A DNA stretch of 64,000 bases from Methylobacterium sp. J-077 (GTDB lineage Bacteria; Pseudomonadota; Alphaproteobacteria; Rhizobiales; Beijerinckiaceae): NCBI RefSeq assembly GCF_022829365.1, contig NZ_JAKSYJ010000215.1, positions 1 to 64,000 on the forward strand, in the 5' to 3' direction. Numbering within the stretch: position 1 is the stretch's first letter; each line of letters opens with the position of its first letter. The notes beneath the pieces were generated by a model. The model searched no databases. It was not told the origin of the DNA and saw only the letters and a list, made by a program, of their open reading frames with translations. The position numbers were made by a program, and so were the translations under genes. Positions 18,489-27,184 of this stretch are shown piece after piece.

Positions 18489-20026
18489 CAGGCGGGCTCC
18501 GGGACCGGTGCGGGCGCCGCCTCGGCGGCGATCGCCCGGAGGATGGCGGTGAGGTCGACCGCGCTGCCGGCGAGCTCGGCCACCTGGGCGCGGTCGCGCA
18601 TCACGATCACCCGGTCGGAATAGGTCACGATCTCTTCGAGCTCCGAGGAGATCACCAGGAGGGCGAGGCCCTCGTCGCAGAGCCGCCGGATCAGGCGGAT
18701 GATCTCGGCATGGGCCCCGACATCGATGCCGCGGGTCGGCTCGTCGAGGATCAGCAGGCGCGGCTCGGTGGCGAGCCAGCGCGCCAGCAGGGCTTTCTGC
18801 TGGTTGCCCCCGGAGAGGAGCCCGATCGGCCGCTCCGGATCGGGCGGGCGGATGTCGAGCATCGCGATGAAGTCGCGGGCGATCCTGTCCTGGGCCGCCC
18901 GGCCCAGCGGCCGGAACGGGCCGCGCCGGGCCTGCAGGGCCAGCACGATGTTCTCCCGCACCGTCAGGTCGGCGACGATACCCTCGGTCTTGCGCTCCTC
19001 CGGGCAGTAGCCGAACCGGTGGCGCAGGGCGTCCCGGGGACCGGCGATCCGGACCGGCTTGCCGTCGAGCCGGATGCGGCCGCGATCGGCCCGCTCGGCG
19101 CCGAACAGCAGGCGGGCGGTCTCCGTCCGGCCCGAGCCGAGGAGGCCCGCGAGGCCGACCACCTCGCCGCTCGCCACCGTGAGGTCGACCGGCCGGAGGT
19201 AGCCGGCCTTGCCGAGCCCTTCGGCCTGCAGGACCGGCGTCCCGGCCTCGTTCCGCGACGGCCGGTCCGCCGGCTCGGCCCGGGCCTCGGTCTCGGCGAG
19301 ATCGTGGCCGAGCATCGTGTGCACCAGCTCGAGGCGCGGGAAGCGCGCGGTCTCCCGCTCCGTCACCAGCCGGCCGTTGCGCAGGACCGTGATCCGGTCG
19401 GTGATCGCGTAGACCTGCTCCAGGAAGTGGGTCACGAAGACGATGCCGATCCCCCGCTCGGCGAGGCGGCGCATCACGCCGAACAGCACCGTGACCTCAT
19501 GGGTGTCGAGGCTCGCGGTCGGCTCGTCGAGGATCAGCGCCCGGGCCGAGAGATCGACCGCCCGGGCGATCGCCACGAGGTGCTGCACCGCCACCGGGTA
19601 GCGGCCGAGCGGCGCGCCGACATCGATCGACAGGCCGAAATCCGCGAGCAGCGCGGTCGCGCGCCGGCGCATCTCCCGGGTGCGCACGAGGCCGAACCGG
19701 GTCGGCTCGCGGCCGAGGAACAGGTTCTGGGCCACGGTGAGGTTCGGCAGCAGGCCGACCTCCTGGTAGACCGTGGCGATGCCCGCCCGCGCCGCGGCTT
19801 CCGCCGAGCGCGGGGCGATCGGCGCGCCGTCGAGCCAGACCTCGCCGGCATCGCGCCGGACGACGCCGGTCAGGGTCTTGATGAAGGTCGACTTGCCGGC
19901 GCCGTTCTCGCCGAGGAGGGCGTGGATCTCTCCCCGGCGCAAGATGAAGTCGACCCCTGCGAGGGCCTGGTGCCCGGCGAAGCTCTTCGAGAGCCCGCGG
20001 ACGGTGAGCAGGATTGAATCGGGCAC
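18488..20026 (-). CDS. ytfR: Sugar ABC transporter ATPase with two nucleotide-binding domains, YtfR type
   Basis: A 512-aa protein with two fused ABC domains, as in RbsA/YtfR. The first has Walker A GENGAGKST near residue 40, a Q-loop, and LDEPTASLD. The second has LLSGGNQQK and LDEPTRGID, with a degenerate Walker A (LLGSGRTETAR), which is normal for this class. The start is taken as GTG at 20026 (VPDSILLTVRG), because the ATG at 20146 lies inside ytfQ and gives a non-family extension. It sits 35 bp after ytfQ. No strong ribosome-binding site is seen. Confidence 0.92.
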   Translation of the reverse strand: MPDSILLTVRGLSKSFAGHQALAGVDFILRRGEIHALLGENGAGKSTFIKTLTGVVRRDAGEVWLDGAPIAPRSAEAAARAGIATVYQEVGLLPNLTVAQNLFLGREPTRFGLVRTREMRRRATALLADFGLSIDVGAPLGRYPVAVQHLVAIARAVDLSARALILDEPTASLDTHEVTVLFGVMRRLAERGIGIVFVTHFLEQVYAITDRITVLRNGRLVTERETARFPRLELVHTMLGHDLAETEARAEPADRPSRNEAGTPVLQAEGLGKAGYLRPVDLTVASGEVVGLAGLLGSGRTETARLLFGAERADRGRIRLDGKPVRIAGPRDALRHRFGYCPEERKTEGIVADLTVRENIVLALQARRGPFRPLGRAAQDRIARDFIAMLDIRPPDPERPIGLLSGGNQQKALLARWLATEPRLLILDEPTRGIDVGAHAEIIRLIRRLCDEGLALLVISSELEEIVTYSDRVIVMRDRAQVAELAGSAVDLTAILRAIAAEAAPAPVPEPA

Positions 20027-20061
20027 GATGCGATCGCAGCGGTCGAGCGGCGCGGGACGCG

Positions 20062-21027
20062 TCAGTAGCCGAGGTTCTTCTTGCTGTCGTAGACCTTCAT
20101 CGGATCGTCGGCGGCGGTGTAGAGCTTTGACTCGGTCTGGATCCACTTCGGCGGGACGGTGCCCTTGTCCTTGTAGGCCTTGAGCGCGTCGAAGGCGGGA
20201 CCGGCCATGTCGGGGGTGAGCTCGACGGTGGCGTTGGCGTCGCCCGCCGCCATCGCCTTGAAGATGTCGGGCACGGCGTCGATCGAGACCGTCAGGATGT
20301 CCTTGCCGGGCTTCAGGCCCGCTTCCTTCATCGCCTGGATGGCGCCGACCATCATGTCGTCGTTGTGGGCGTAGACCGCGCAGATCGAACGGCCGCCCTC
20401 GGCCTTGATGAAGCTCTCCATCACCTCCTTGCCCTTGGCGCGGGTGAACTCGCCGGTCTGGCTGCGCACGAGCTTGAGGTTGGCGTGGGGCGCGATGGCG
20501 GCGTCAAAGCCCTTCTTGCGGTTGGTGGCGACGCTGGCGCCGACCGTGCCCTGGAGCTCGACCACGTTGCAGGGCTTGTCGCCAACCGTCTTGGCCAGCC
20601 AGGCGCCGGCGACCCGGCCCTCCTCGACGCTGTCGGAGGTGACGGCGGTCAGGTAGAGGTCCTTGCCGGCGGGATCGATGTCGCGGTCGAGCAGGATCAC
20701 CGGGATCTTCGCGTCCCGGGCTTCCTTGAGCACGGAATCCCAGCCGGTGGCGACCACCGGGGCGAGCAGGATCGCGTCGACTCCCTGGGCCACGAAGGAG
20801 CGGATCGCCTTGATCTGGTTCTCCTGCTTCTGCTGCGCGTCGGCGACCTTGACCGTGATGCCGCGCTTCTTGGCCTCGGCCTTGGTCACGGTGGTCTCGG
20901 CGGCGCGCCAGCCGGATTCGGAACCGATCTGCGAGAACCCGACGGTCAGCGAAGCGGCCTGGGCCGCGCCGGCCCACGCGAGAAGCGCGCCCGCGAGCAT
21001 GGCCTTGATGGAAATCGTCCCTCTCAT
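20062..21027 (-). CDS. ytfQ: Periplasmic sugar-binding protein, YtfQ type
   Basis: A 321-aa binding protein and the first gene of the importer operon. The signal peptide ends at WAGAAQA; the mature part begins ASLTVGFSQIGSESGWR and continues TTVTKAEAKKRG, close to E. coli YtfQ, which binds galactofuranose. The start is placed at the ATG with a GGGGGG ribosome-binding site 6 nt upstream; another ATG at 21033 lies directly on that G run and is less likely. It delivers sugar to the YtfT-YjfF channel. The close match across the N-terminal half supports a furanose substrate, but specificity is not proven. Confidence 0.93.
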   Translation of the reverse strand: MRGTISIKAMLAGALLAWAGAAQAASLTVGFSQIGSESGWRAAETTVTKAEAKKRGITVKVADAQQKQENQIKAIRSFVAQGVDAILLAPVVATGWDSVLKEARDAKIPVILLDRDIDPAGKDLYLTAVTSDSVEEGRVAGAWLAKTVGDKPCNVVELQGTVGASVATNRKKGFDAAIAPHANLKLVRSQTGEFTRAKGKEVMESFIKAEGGRSICAVYAHNDDMMVGAIQAMKEAGLKPGKDILTVSIDAVPDIFKAMAAGDANATVELTPDMAGPAFDALKAYKDKGTVPPKWIQTESKLYTAADDPMKVYDSKKNLGY

Positions 21028-21078
21028 CGACATCCCCCCGTTTGAATGCGTCCGCCGCCTCTTCAGGGCGATCGGTCG

Positions 21079-21097
21079 GCATATGTATGACATATGC
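21079..21097. promoter_or_regulatory. Inverted repeat, candidate operator for the sugar importer
   Basis: GCATATG-TATGA-CATATGC is a perfect 7-bp inverted repeat around a 5-bp spacer, 50 to 70 bases upstream of the ytfQ start and in an otherwise GC-rich region. The size and position suit a dimeric regulator (for example GntR or LacI class). No regulator gene is adjacent. Confidence 0.6.
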
Positions 21098-21771
21098 ACG
21101 GCGCGTTGAACAGCCGGTCTCGCGACGCATCCCCGGGGGCGCCGGGTCTGTGGGTAAGGCGACGGCGCCGATACTATTCGGGCCGGAACAGCGGCGGCAC
21201 GCCCGGGGAAACAGCGGCCTATCCTAGGCGATTGTCATCGTTTCGTGATTTCGGAAGGGCGGAGGCTGTCCGTCCGCATCGGGTGTCCGAGGCGCGCCTT
21301 TCGCCTTCGCCGTCGCGCGGTCCGGCAGATGGGTTGGCGCGCCTGTGCCGGCTTGCCGACGAGGGGCGGGTTGGTGATTCGCCGGGCCGGCCGTTCTTCG
21401 ATGATAGAATTGTATGAGTTTATGAGGAGCCGCATAGGGCCCACGCGGCTCTCCCTCCCCCGCAAAGGCTACGATGTTCACGCAACGCGTAGAGCGAGGC
21501 TCGACGCGCCCCCTCTCCCGTGCGGGAGAGGGTTGGGGTGAGGGGCCGGGTCTATCCGGAGAGGTCGCATCCCTCACCCGGCTCTCTGCGAGAGCAGACC
21601 TCTCCCGTGCGGGAGAGGGGACCTGCGCCTCACCTGCCCGCGTGTCGCCCAGCCCGATGGGTGAATCCAGTAGCCCGCAAAGGGGGGAGGGCGCAGCCTC
21701 TCTGGGGCGACCTTCTTTCCAAACCGCGAGCCTGTGCCGTCACTCAGCCGGGGCAAGCGGCCCGGCAAACA
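21098..21771. repeat. Gene-free stretch with CCTCTCCCGTGCGGGAGAGG repeats (family C)
   Basis: Nothing here encodes a recognisable protein. Perfect hairpins CCTCTCCCGTGCGGGAGAGG occur at about 21512-21531 and 21599-21618, with a degenerate CTCTCTGCGAGAGC copy between them, and flanking GGTTGGGGTGAGGG. These are dispersed intergenic repeats of the kind seen in many Methylobacterium-like genomes. Confidence 0.65.
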
Positions 21772-21802
21772 ATAAAAAACCCTGCCCGATCGGGCAGGGT
21801 CT
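21772..21802 (-). terminator. Rho-independent terminator of the molybdenum oxidoreductase operon
   Basis: ACCCTGCCCGATCGGGCAGGGT (21779-21800) is a perfect 11-bp palindromic stem. Read on the minus strand it is followed by TTTTTATT. It starts about 60 bases past the stop of the Mo subunit gene. Confidence 0.88.
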
Positions 21803-21860
21803 TGGCCGTTCAATCCGTCGGACGCGGGGAGACAGAAAAAATCCGTCCGGCCCGCCGGGA

Positions 21861-24119
21861 TCAGCCCAGAAGCTTGTCCAGGGTGATCGGCATCTCGCGC
21901 ACCCGCACGCCGGTGGCGTGCCAGACCGCGTTGGCGATGGCGCCGACCGTGCCGGTGATGCCAATCTCGCCGACGCCCTTCACGCCCAGCGTGTTCACCA
22001 CGGAATCGTCCTCGTGGACCAGGATCGCCTCCAGGGCCGGGATGTCGGCGTTCACCGGCAGATGGTACTCGGCCAAGTTGTCGTTGAGGAAGCGGCCGGT
22101 GCGCGGGTCCATCTCGGCCCGCTCGTGCAGGGCGAAGGACAGGCCCCAGATCATGCCGCCGTAATACTGGCTCTGGACCAGCCGGGGGTTGATCACCCGG
22201 CCGGCCGCGAAGGCGCCCACCAGCCGGCTGACGCGGATCTGGCCGAGATCGGGATCGACCTTCACCTCGGCGAAGACCGCCCCGTGGGCGTGCATCGCGT
22301 AGGATTTCTGGGCCGCCGGGTCGGCTCCGGCCTTGCCCTGGCCCTCGATGCTCGCCCGTCCGGCCCGCTTGAGGATGTCGGCGAACGCCTCGCTCCGGCT
22401 CGGGTCGTCGCGCCGGGTCAGGCGGCCGTCCGCGGCGGTGACGCCGGCATTGCCGGCGCCGTAGAGCGGGGAGGCGGGATCGTCGGTGGCGAGCTTGGCC
22501 AGCTGGGCGATCACGTCCTGGGCTGCCGCGTGGATCGCGTTGCCGGCCGTGGCGGTGTGGCCCGAGCCGCCCGCGATGCCGGCATTCGGCAGATCGGAAG
22601 ACCCCATCCGGAAGGTCAGCGCCTCCATACCGATCCCGAGCCCGTCGGCGGCGATCTGAGCGAGCGCCGTCCAGGCGCCCTGGCCCATGTCGATCGCCCC
22701 GAGCTCCACCGTGCCGGTGCCGTCGGCGCGAATCTCGGCCCGGGCCATCCCTTCGAAGATCAGGGCCGGGAAGGTGGCGGTGCCCATGCCGATGCCGACC
22801 AGAAACCCGTCCTTGTCCCGGGTCTGGCGGGGCTGCAGCGGACGCCCAGCCCAGCCGAACGCCTCGGCGCCGCGCTGGTAACACGCGCGCAGGGCCTTGG
22901 ACGAGAACGGTTTTCCCGTGATCGGCTCAACCTCGGCGTAGTTGGCCAGCCGGAACTCCAGCGGGTCCATGCCGAGTTCGTGCGCCATCTCGTCCAGCGC
23001 GCTCTCCAGGGCGACGCTGCCGGTGGCCTCGCCGGGGGCGCGCATGAACAGCGGCGTGCCGGTATCGAGCCGCACCGCCTCGTGCCGGATGGCGATGGCC
23101 GGGCTGGCGTAGAGAGTGCTGGTCGCCCGGCCGGCCGGCTCGAAGAAGTCGTCGAAGCTCGACGAGGCGGTGAGGATGTGGTGGTCCAAAGCCGTCAGCT
23201 TGCCGGCCGCATCGGTGCCCAGCCGCAGCGTCTGCCGGGTCGGGCCGCGATGGCCCATCGGGCCGTACATCTGCGACCGGGTCGGCACGAGCTTGACCGG
23301 CCGCCCGACCATCCGCGCCGCCATGCAGGCCAGCACCTGCGGGCCCGAGGGCACGCCCTTCGAGCCGAAGCCGCCGCCGAGATAGGGGCTCTCGATGTGG
23401 ATGTCGTCGGGCTTGATCCCGAACAGCCCGGCGAGCCTACCCTGCGAGATCGCCAGGCCCTGGGTCGGCATGTGGAGGGTCAGCCGATCGCCGTCCCACT
23501 GGGCCAGGGCCGCGTGGGGCTCCATGGCGTTGTGGTACTGGGCCGGCGTCTCGTAGGTGGCCGCGATGGTGCTGGACGCAGCCGCCAGGCCCGCCTCGAC
23601 ATCGCCGTCGCTCTCGGCCGGGGGCGCACCGACGCCGACGGCATCCGGCGTGAACACGTCGCCCGCATCGAGGCCGATCCGGGGCGTCTCGGCCGCGTAG
23701 GTCGGCGCCAGCAGCCGCGCGCCCTCGGTGGCGGCCTCCAGCGTCTCGGCGATCACCACGGCGATCGGCTGGTTGGCGTAGCGGACCCGGTCGTTCTGCA
23801 GCAGGTCGAGGCGGAAGATGAACGGCCCGGCCTTGGCGTCCGGGTCCTGGGCGAGTTTCGGGGCGTTCTCCGGGGTCATCACCGCGACGACGCCCGGATG
23901 GGCCTCGGCGGCGGACCGGTTCAGGCCGGTGACCCGGCCCTTGGCGATCCGGGCGACGCAGAGCGCCGCGTGGAGCGTGCCGGGGGGCAGGTTGTCGGCG
24001 GAGAACCGGGCCTGGCCGGTCACCTTGAGCGGGCCGTCCCGCCGGGTCAGCGGCTGGCCAATGCTGGAGCCGTGGCGCGTGCCGGCGGCGGGATTCAGGG
24101 GGGTGGCGGTCGCGGTCAT
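21861..24119 (-). CDS. paoC: Aldehyde oxidoreductase molybdenum-binding subunit (PaoC/YagR type)
   Basis: A 752-aa xanthine-oxidase-family large subunit that holds the molybdenum cofactor. Cofactor-binding segments are visible (PYLGGGFGSKG, GEATGSVALESALDEM, GQGAWTALAQIAADGL), and the catalytic glutamate is in VKGVGEIGITG near the C-terminus. With PaoA and PaoB it would oxidise aldehydes, mostly aromatic in E. coli. It begins 12 bp after paoB with ATG, so the three genes form an operon ending at a strong terminator. Its length fits PaoC (about 730 aa) rather than larger xanthine dehydrogenases. Confidence 0.92.
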   Translation of the reverse strand: MTATATPLNPAAGTRHGSSIGQPLTRRDGPLKVTGQARFSADNLPPGTLHAALCVARIAKGRVTGLNRSAAEAHPGVVAVMTPENAPKLAQDPDAKAGPFIFRLDLLQNDRVRYANQPIAVVIAETLEAATEGARLLAPTYAAETPRIGLDAGDVFTPDAVGVGAPPAESDGDVEAGLAAASSTIAATYETPAQYHNAMEPHAALAQWDGDRLTLHMPTQGLAISQGRLAGLFGIKPDDIHIESPYLGGGFGSKGVPSGPQVLACMAARMVGRPVKLVPTRSQMYGPMGHRGPTRQTLRLGTDAAGKLTALDHHILTASSSFDDFFEPAGRATSTLYASPAIAIRHEAVRLDTGTPLFMRAPGEATGSVALESALDEMAHELGMDPLEFRLANYAEVEPITGKPFSSKALRACYQRGAEAFGWAGRPLQPRQTRDKDGFLVGIGMGTATFPALIFEGMARAEIRADGTGTVELGAIDMGQGAWTALAQIAADGLGIGMEALTFRMGSSDLPNAGIAGGSGHTATAGNAIHAAAQDVIAQLAKLATDDPASPLYGAGNAGVTAADGRLTRRDDPSRSEAFADILKRAGRASIEGQGKAGADPAAQKSYAMHAHGAVFAEVKVDPDLGQIRVSRLVGAFAAGRVINPRLVQSQYYGGMIWGLSFALHERAEMDPRTGRFLNDNLAEYHLPVNADIPALEAILVHEDDSVVNTLGVKGVGEIGITGTVGAIANAVWHATGVRVREMPITLDKLLG

Positions 24120-24130
24120 GCGGTCTGTCC

Positions 24131-25171
24131 TCAGACGATGCCGAACGGGGAGGCGGGAAGCGCCGGGATCCGGGCCGGGGTCCCGGCGGCGGCCAGCGTC
24201 AGCGCCCGGACCGCGACGCGGCGGGCGAGTTCGATCTTGAAGGCGTTGGCCTCGCCGCTGGGCTTGGCACCGTCGAGCGCCAGGGCGGCGGCCCGGGCAT
24301 AGGCCTCGGGGGAGGGTGCCTGGCCGGCGAGCGCGGCCTCGGCCGCCTCCACCCGCCAGGGCTTGAGCGCCAGCCCGCCGAAGGCGAGCCGGGCCCGGCC
24401 GATTTTTTCGCCGTCGAACGTAACGGCGGCCGCCGCCGAGACCACCGCGAAGGCGTAGGAGGTGCGGTCGCGGACCTTGAGGTAGCGGGCGTTGCCCCGG
24501 AACGACGCCGCCTCGGGGGGCAGCCGCAGGGCGGTGATCAGCTCGGCCGGGCGGAGCGCCGTCTCGCGCTCCGGGTGGTCGCCGGGCAGGGTGTGGAACG
24601 CGGTCAGCGGCACTTCGCGCGCGCCGTCCGGCCCGGCGATCTCGACCACGGCGTCGAGGGCGGCGAGCGGCACGCAGAAATCGGACGGGTTGGTGGCGAT
24701 GCAGTGCTCGCTCCAGCCCTGGACGGCGTGGATCCGGGTGGCGTGCCCGAGCGCCGCGCAGCCGGAGCCGGGTTCGCGCTTGTTGCAGGGCGAGACCGCG
24801 TCGGTGAAGAACGGGCAGCGGGTCCGCTGCATCAGGTTGCCGCCCACGGTCGCGGCGTTGCGCAGCTGCGCCGACGCGCCGGCCAGCAGGGCCTCGGCCA
24901 CCATCGGGTAGGTTTTTTCGAAGGCCGGGTCGTGCGCGAGGTCGCTGTTGCGCACGAGCGCGCCGATCCGGGTGCCGCCGTCCGGCAGTTGCTCGATGCT
25001 GGAAAGACCCGGCAGCCGGGTGATGTCGACGATCCGGGCCGGGGCGGTGACGCCGCCCTTCATCAGGTCGACCAGGTTGGTGCCGGCGGCGAGATAGGCG
25101 GTGTCGGGAAGCTGCCCGGCCGCGACGGCCTCCGGCAGGCTCGCCGGGCGGATGTAGTCGAACTGCCTCAC
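24131..25171 (-). CDS. paoB: Aldehyde oxidoreductase FAD-binding subunit with extra iron-sulfur site (PaoB/YagS type)
   Basis: A 346-aa FAD subunit of the molybdenum hydroxylase family (FAD_binding_5 plus CO-dehydrogenase flavoprotein C-terminal domain). FAD motifs include LAAGTNLVDLMKGG and TVGGNLMQRTRCPFF. The cysteines in TRCPFF, SPCNKREPGSGC match the insert that binds a [4Fe-4S] cluster in PaoB, which normal xanthine dehydrogenase subunits lack. The start is GTG overlapping the paoA stop (GTGA); the frame begins RQFDYIRPA, as expected for the family. Confidence 0.9.
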   Translation of the reverse strand: MRQFDYIRPASLPEAVAAGQLPDTAYLAAGTNLVDLMKGGVTAPARIVDITRLPGLSSIEQLPDGGTRIGALVRNSDLAHDPAFEKTYPMVAEALLAGASAQLRNAATVGGNLMQRTRCPFFTDAVSPCNKREPGSGCAALGHATRIHAVQGWSEHCIATNPSDFCVPLAALDAVVEIAGPDGAREVPLTAFHTLPGDHPERETALRPAELITALRLPPEAASFRGNARYLKVRDRTSYAFAVVSAAAAVTFDGEKIGRARLAFGGLALKPWRVEAAEAALAGQAPSPEAYARAAALALDGAKPSGEANAFKIELARRVAVRALTLAAAGTPARIPALPASPFGIV

Positions 25172-25668
25172 GCCGCGTCCTCCCGATGCTCGACCTGTCC
25201 GGTGGGCCGCGACGCCTCCTGCACCGCGTCGAGGATGCCGGCATAGGCGCCGCAGCGGCAGAGGTTGCCGCTCATGCCCTCGCGGATGCGCTCGGGATCG
25301 GTGCCGGCCTGGCCCTCGCGGATCAGGCCCACCGCGCTCATGATCTGGCCGGGGGTGCAGAAGCCGCACTGGAAGCCGTCATGGGCGATGAAGGCGGCCT
25401 GGACCGGGTGCAGCCGGTCGCCCTCGGCCAGCCCCTCGATGGTCAGGATCTCGGCGCCGTCGAGGCTCACGGCGAGCGTCAGGCACGCATTGATCCGCCG
25501 TCCGTCCACCAGCACCGTGCAGGCGCCGCACTGGCCGCGGTCGCAGCCCTTCTTGGCGCCGGTCAGGCCGAGCCGTTCGCGCAGGAGGTCGAGGAGGGTG
25601 ACGCGCGGATCGTCGAGGGCGATCTCGCGGGCCTGCCCGTTCAGGGTGAGCCTGAGGGGAATATTCAT
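25168..25668 (-). CDS. paoA: Aldehyde oxidoreductase [2Fe-2S] subunit (PaoA/YagT type)
   Basis: A 166-aa small subunit carrying two [2Fe-2S] clusters that relay electrons from molybdenum to FAD. The ferredoxin-like motif is CDRGQCGACTVL plus a later Cys, and the helical domain has QCGFCTPGQIM and GNLCRCGAY. E. coli PaoA has a twin-arginine signal that exports the enzyme. The start here (MNIPLRLTLNG) has none, and the extended frame shows no twin-arginine either, so this version is predicted to be cytoplasmic. First gene of the operon. Confidence 0.93.
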   Translation of the reverse strand: MNIPLRLTLNGQAREIALDDPRVTLLDLLRERLGLTGAKKGCDRGQCGACTVLVDGRRINACLTLAVSLDGAEILTIEGLAEGDRLHPVQAAFIAHDGFQCGFCTPGQIMSAVGLIREGQAGTDPERIREGMSGNLCRCGAYAGILDAVQEASRPTGQVEHREDAA

Positions 25669-25789
25669 GCTGGATCCCGGCTGGCAAAGGCTGGAACCGT
25701 TACAGATAGCCGCCGCCCCGCCCCCGGCGAGGCCCGGGGCGGGGATCATGTGCGCTACCTCACCCGCTGGGCGGCCTGCGCGGATCGGC

Positions 25790-26011
25790 TTACTTGACCG
25801 TCACCTCGGAGACGGACTTGAGCACGCTCTTGCCCTTCTCGGTCTTGATCTCCACGGCGGGCTCGTCCTTCGAGGCCGCGCGCTTGACCGTGTTGCCCTT
25901 GATGGTCTTCTCGACGTCCTTGGTGTGGACCTTGGTGACCTCGCCTTCGACTTTGCCCTTGCCCCACTTGTAGGTCACGTCGTCCCCGGCCTTCACGTCC
26001 GCCTTGCTCAT
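25790..26011 (-). CDS. Small TUDOR-like protein (DUF2945, hypervirulence-associated family)
   Basis: A 73-aa basic protein. The pattern DDVTYKWGKGKVEGEVTKVH is typical of the short DUF2945/TUDOR-fold proteins found in soil bacteria and fungi. The function of the family is not known, though a five-stranded barrel is predicted. The Lys-rich C-terminal part (KSVLKSVSEVTVK) completes the barrel. The start MSKADVK is preferred over an upstream extension that is Arg/Pro-rich and unlike the family. Confidence 0.8.
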   Translation of the reverse strand: MSKADVKAGDDVTYKWGKGKVEGEVTKVHTKDVEKTIKGNTVKRAASKDEPAVEIKTEKGKSVLKSVSEVTVK

Positions 26012-26166
26012 CCGCGCGCTCCATCGTCTCGGTTCGGGAGAAGGCCGCCGGGGGCGGGGGCGTTCCCGGGCTTCCACGGCCGGAATGCCGCAGGTCCGGG
26101 CGCGCGGGGTACCCCGAACGGCGCGATCTCTGGTATCCTGCCGGCCATCCTGAGGAGGGTGGCGCC

Positions 26167-26418
26167 ATGGACGTCCGCGTCGAGGATCGCTGGCAAGGCT
26201 TCATCGAGCGCGTCATCCGCGAGGGCCGCTACGGCTCGGCGAACGATGTGGTCCGGGAGGGGCTGCGCTTGGTCGCGGAGCGTGAAGCCCAGCTTCAAGC
26301 CCTGCGCGAGACGCTCGACGCCTCCATCGCAGCCGGCGGTCAAGTCAGCGAGGCCGAGATCGATGCGGCTCTGGACGCCGCGGATCGCGCGTTGGAGGCA
26401 CGCGGCTTCGGGGAATGA
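26167..26418 (+). CDS. parD: Antitoxin, ParD type
   Basis: An 83-aa antitoxin with an N-terminal ribbon-helix-helix (VRVEDRWQGFIERVIREGRYGSANDVVREGLRLV), the classic ParD pattern, and an acidic C-terminal tail that would wrap the toxin. It overlaps the downstream toxin gene by 4 bp (ATGA), the usual arrangement. Such antitoxins repress their own promoter, and the short gap upstream (26110-26166) is where the operator would lie. Confidence 0.92.
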   Translation: MDVRVEDRWQGFIERVIREGRYGSANDVVREGLRLVAEREAQLQALRETLDASIAAGGQVSEAEIDAALDAADRALEARGFGE

Positions 26419-26729
26419 GACGCGTCGTCTTCCTGGCCGCTGCGCAGGCGGACCTCGTCGACATCCTTGTTCGTGTCACGGAAGCCAGCGGCAGCCGCGC
26501 GACCGGTCGCAGGGTCGTGGCGAGCCTGCGTGCGCAATGCCAGAAGCTCGCGGCATTGCCGGGAACGCTGGGCCGTCCCAGACCGGATCTGAGACCCGAT
26601 ATCCGCAGCTTCCCGCACCGAAACTACGTGATCTACTTCCGAGCCCGCGACGACGTGCTCGAAGTGATCAACGTCCTGCACAGCCGCCGCGATCTCGCGG
26701 ACCGCTTCGCCGCGCCGGAGGAGCCGTAA
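26415..26729 (+). CDS. parE: Toxin, ParE/RelE superfamily
   Basis: A 104-aa toxin. The RelE/ParE fold is recognised by VVFLAAAQADLVDILVRV at the N-terminus, LPGTLGRPRPDL in the middle, and the C-terminal strand NYVIYFRARDDVLEVINVLHSRRD. The conserved Arg-rich end (HSRRDLADRF) is intact. ParE toxins poison DNA gyrase, while some relatives cleave mRNA; the pairing with ParD favours ParE. Translationally coupled to the antitoxin. Confidence 0.92.
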   Translation: MRRVVFLAAAQADLVDILVRVTEASGSRATGRRVVASLRAQCQKLAALPGTLGRPRPDLRPDIRSFPHRNYVIYFRARDDVLEVINVLHSRRDLADRFAAPEEP

Positions 26730-26734
26730 GCCCC

Positions 26735-26998
26735 TCAGCGCCCGACTTCCCCGCGCAACGCCGCCACCATCGCTTCTACGGTCGCCTGGGCAGTGTCGCC
26801 GAGGTCGATATCGGTCTCGCCGGCGGTGACGAGACCGCGCTCCTCGAGCTCCTTCACGCCCTGCGGATCGGCCTCGTGACCGGCGCCGTCCTTGCGGATC
26901 ACCGAGGTGACCCGCTCGCCGCTGACGAGGCGATGATAGGCCGCGAAGGCGAAGATCGAGAGCGCCCTGTCGGAGAGTCCGTTCACATCGTCGGCCAT
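26735..26998 (-). CDS. Small acidic protein, unknown function
   Basis: An 87-aa protein that I do not assign to a named family. It has a helical N-terminal half (LSDRALSIFAFAAYHRLVSGERVTSV), a central KDGAGHEADPQGVKELEERGL segment, and an acidic end. The helical pattern with a Leu/Val-rich EERGLV could be a small winged or DNA-binding fold, but nothing decisive is seen. Start is uncertain: an ATG four codons upstream (27010) is also possible. It converges with parE, 5 bp apart. Confidence 0.6.
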   Translation of the reverse strand: MADDVNGLSDRALSIFAFAAYHRLVSGERVTSVIRKDGAGHEADPQGVKELEERGLVTAGETDIDLGDTAQATVEAMVAALRGEVGR

Positions 26999-27069
26999 GT
27001 CGGTATCCATCGGGACGGGTCGGACTGACGGAACGCAGCCCGGCGCCGCAGGGTCCGGGGGCGAGCAAG

Positions 27070-27106
27070 GGTGCGACGATCCGGTGCGACGATCCGGTGC
27101 GACGAC
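27070..27106. repeat. Short tandem repeat of a 13-bp unit
   Basis: GGTGCGACGATCC occurs twice in full and a third time in part (GGTGCGACGAC), end to end, followed by GGGTGCATCGG. It lies in the divergent gap before the histidine kinase gene. It could be a regulator site or a slippage product. Confidence 0.6.
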
Positions 27107-27184
27107 GGGTGCATCGGAGGATACGGCCGAGCCTGAGGGCCCGCGTCGCCCCGGAACCGCCTTCCTGCTACTCTGCCGCCGCCC

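Noticed and set aside
21098..21771. A coding gene in the long gap before the molybdenum operon
   Set aside because: The open frames run through CCTCTCCCGTGCGGGAGAGG repeats and have no ribosome-binding site or domain.
26167..26729. Treating the toxin-antitoxin pair and nearby repeats as part of a mobile island
   Set aside because: No integrase, transposase or attachment repeat is visible, and base composition does not change obviously there.
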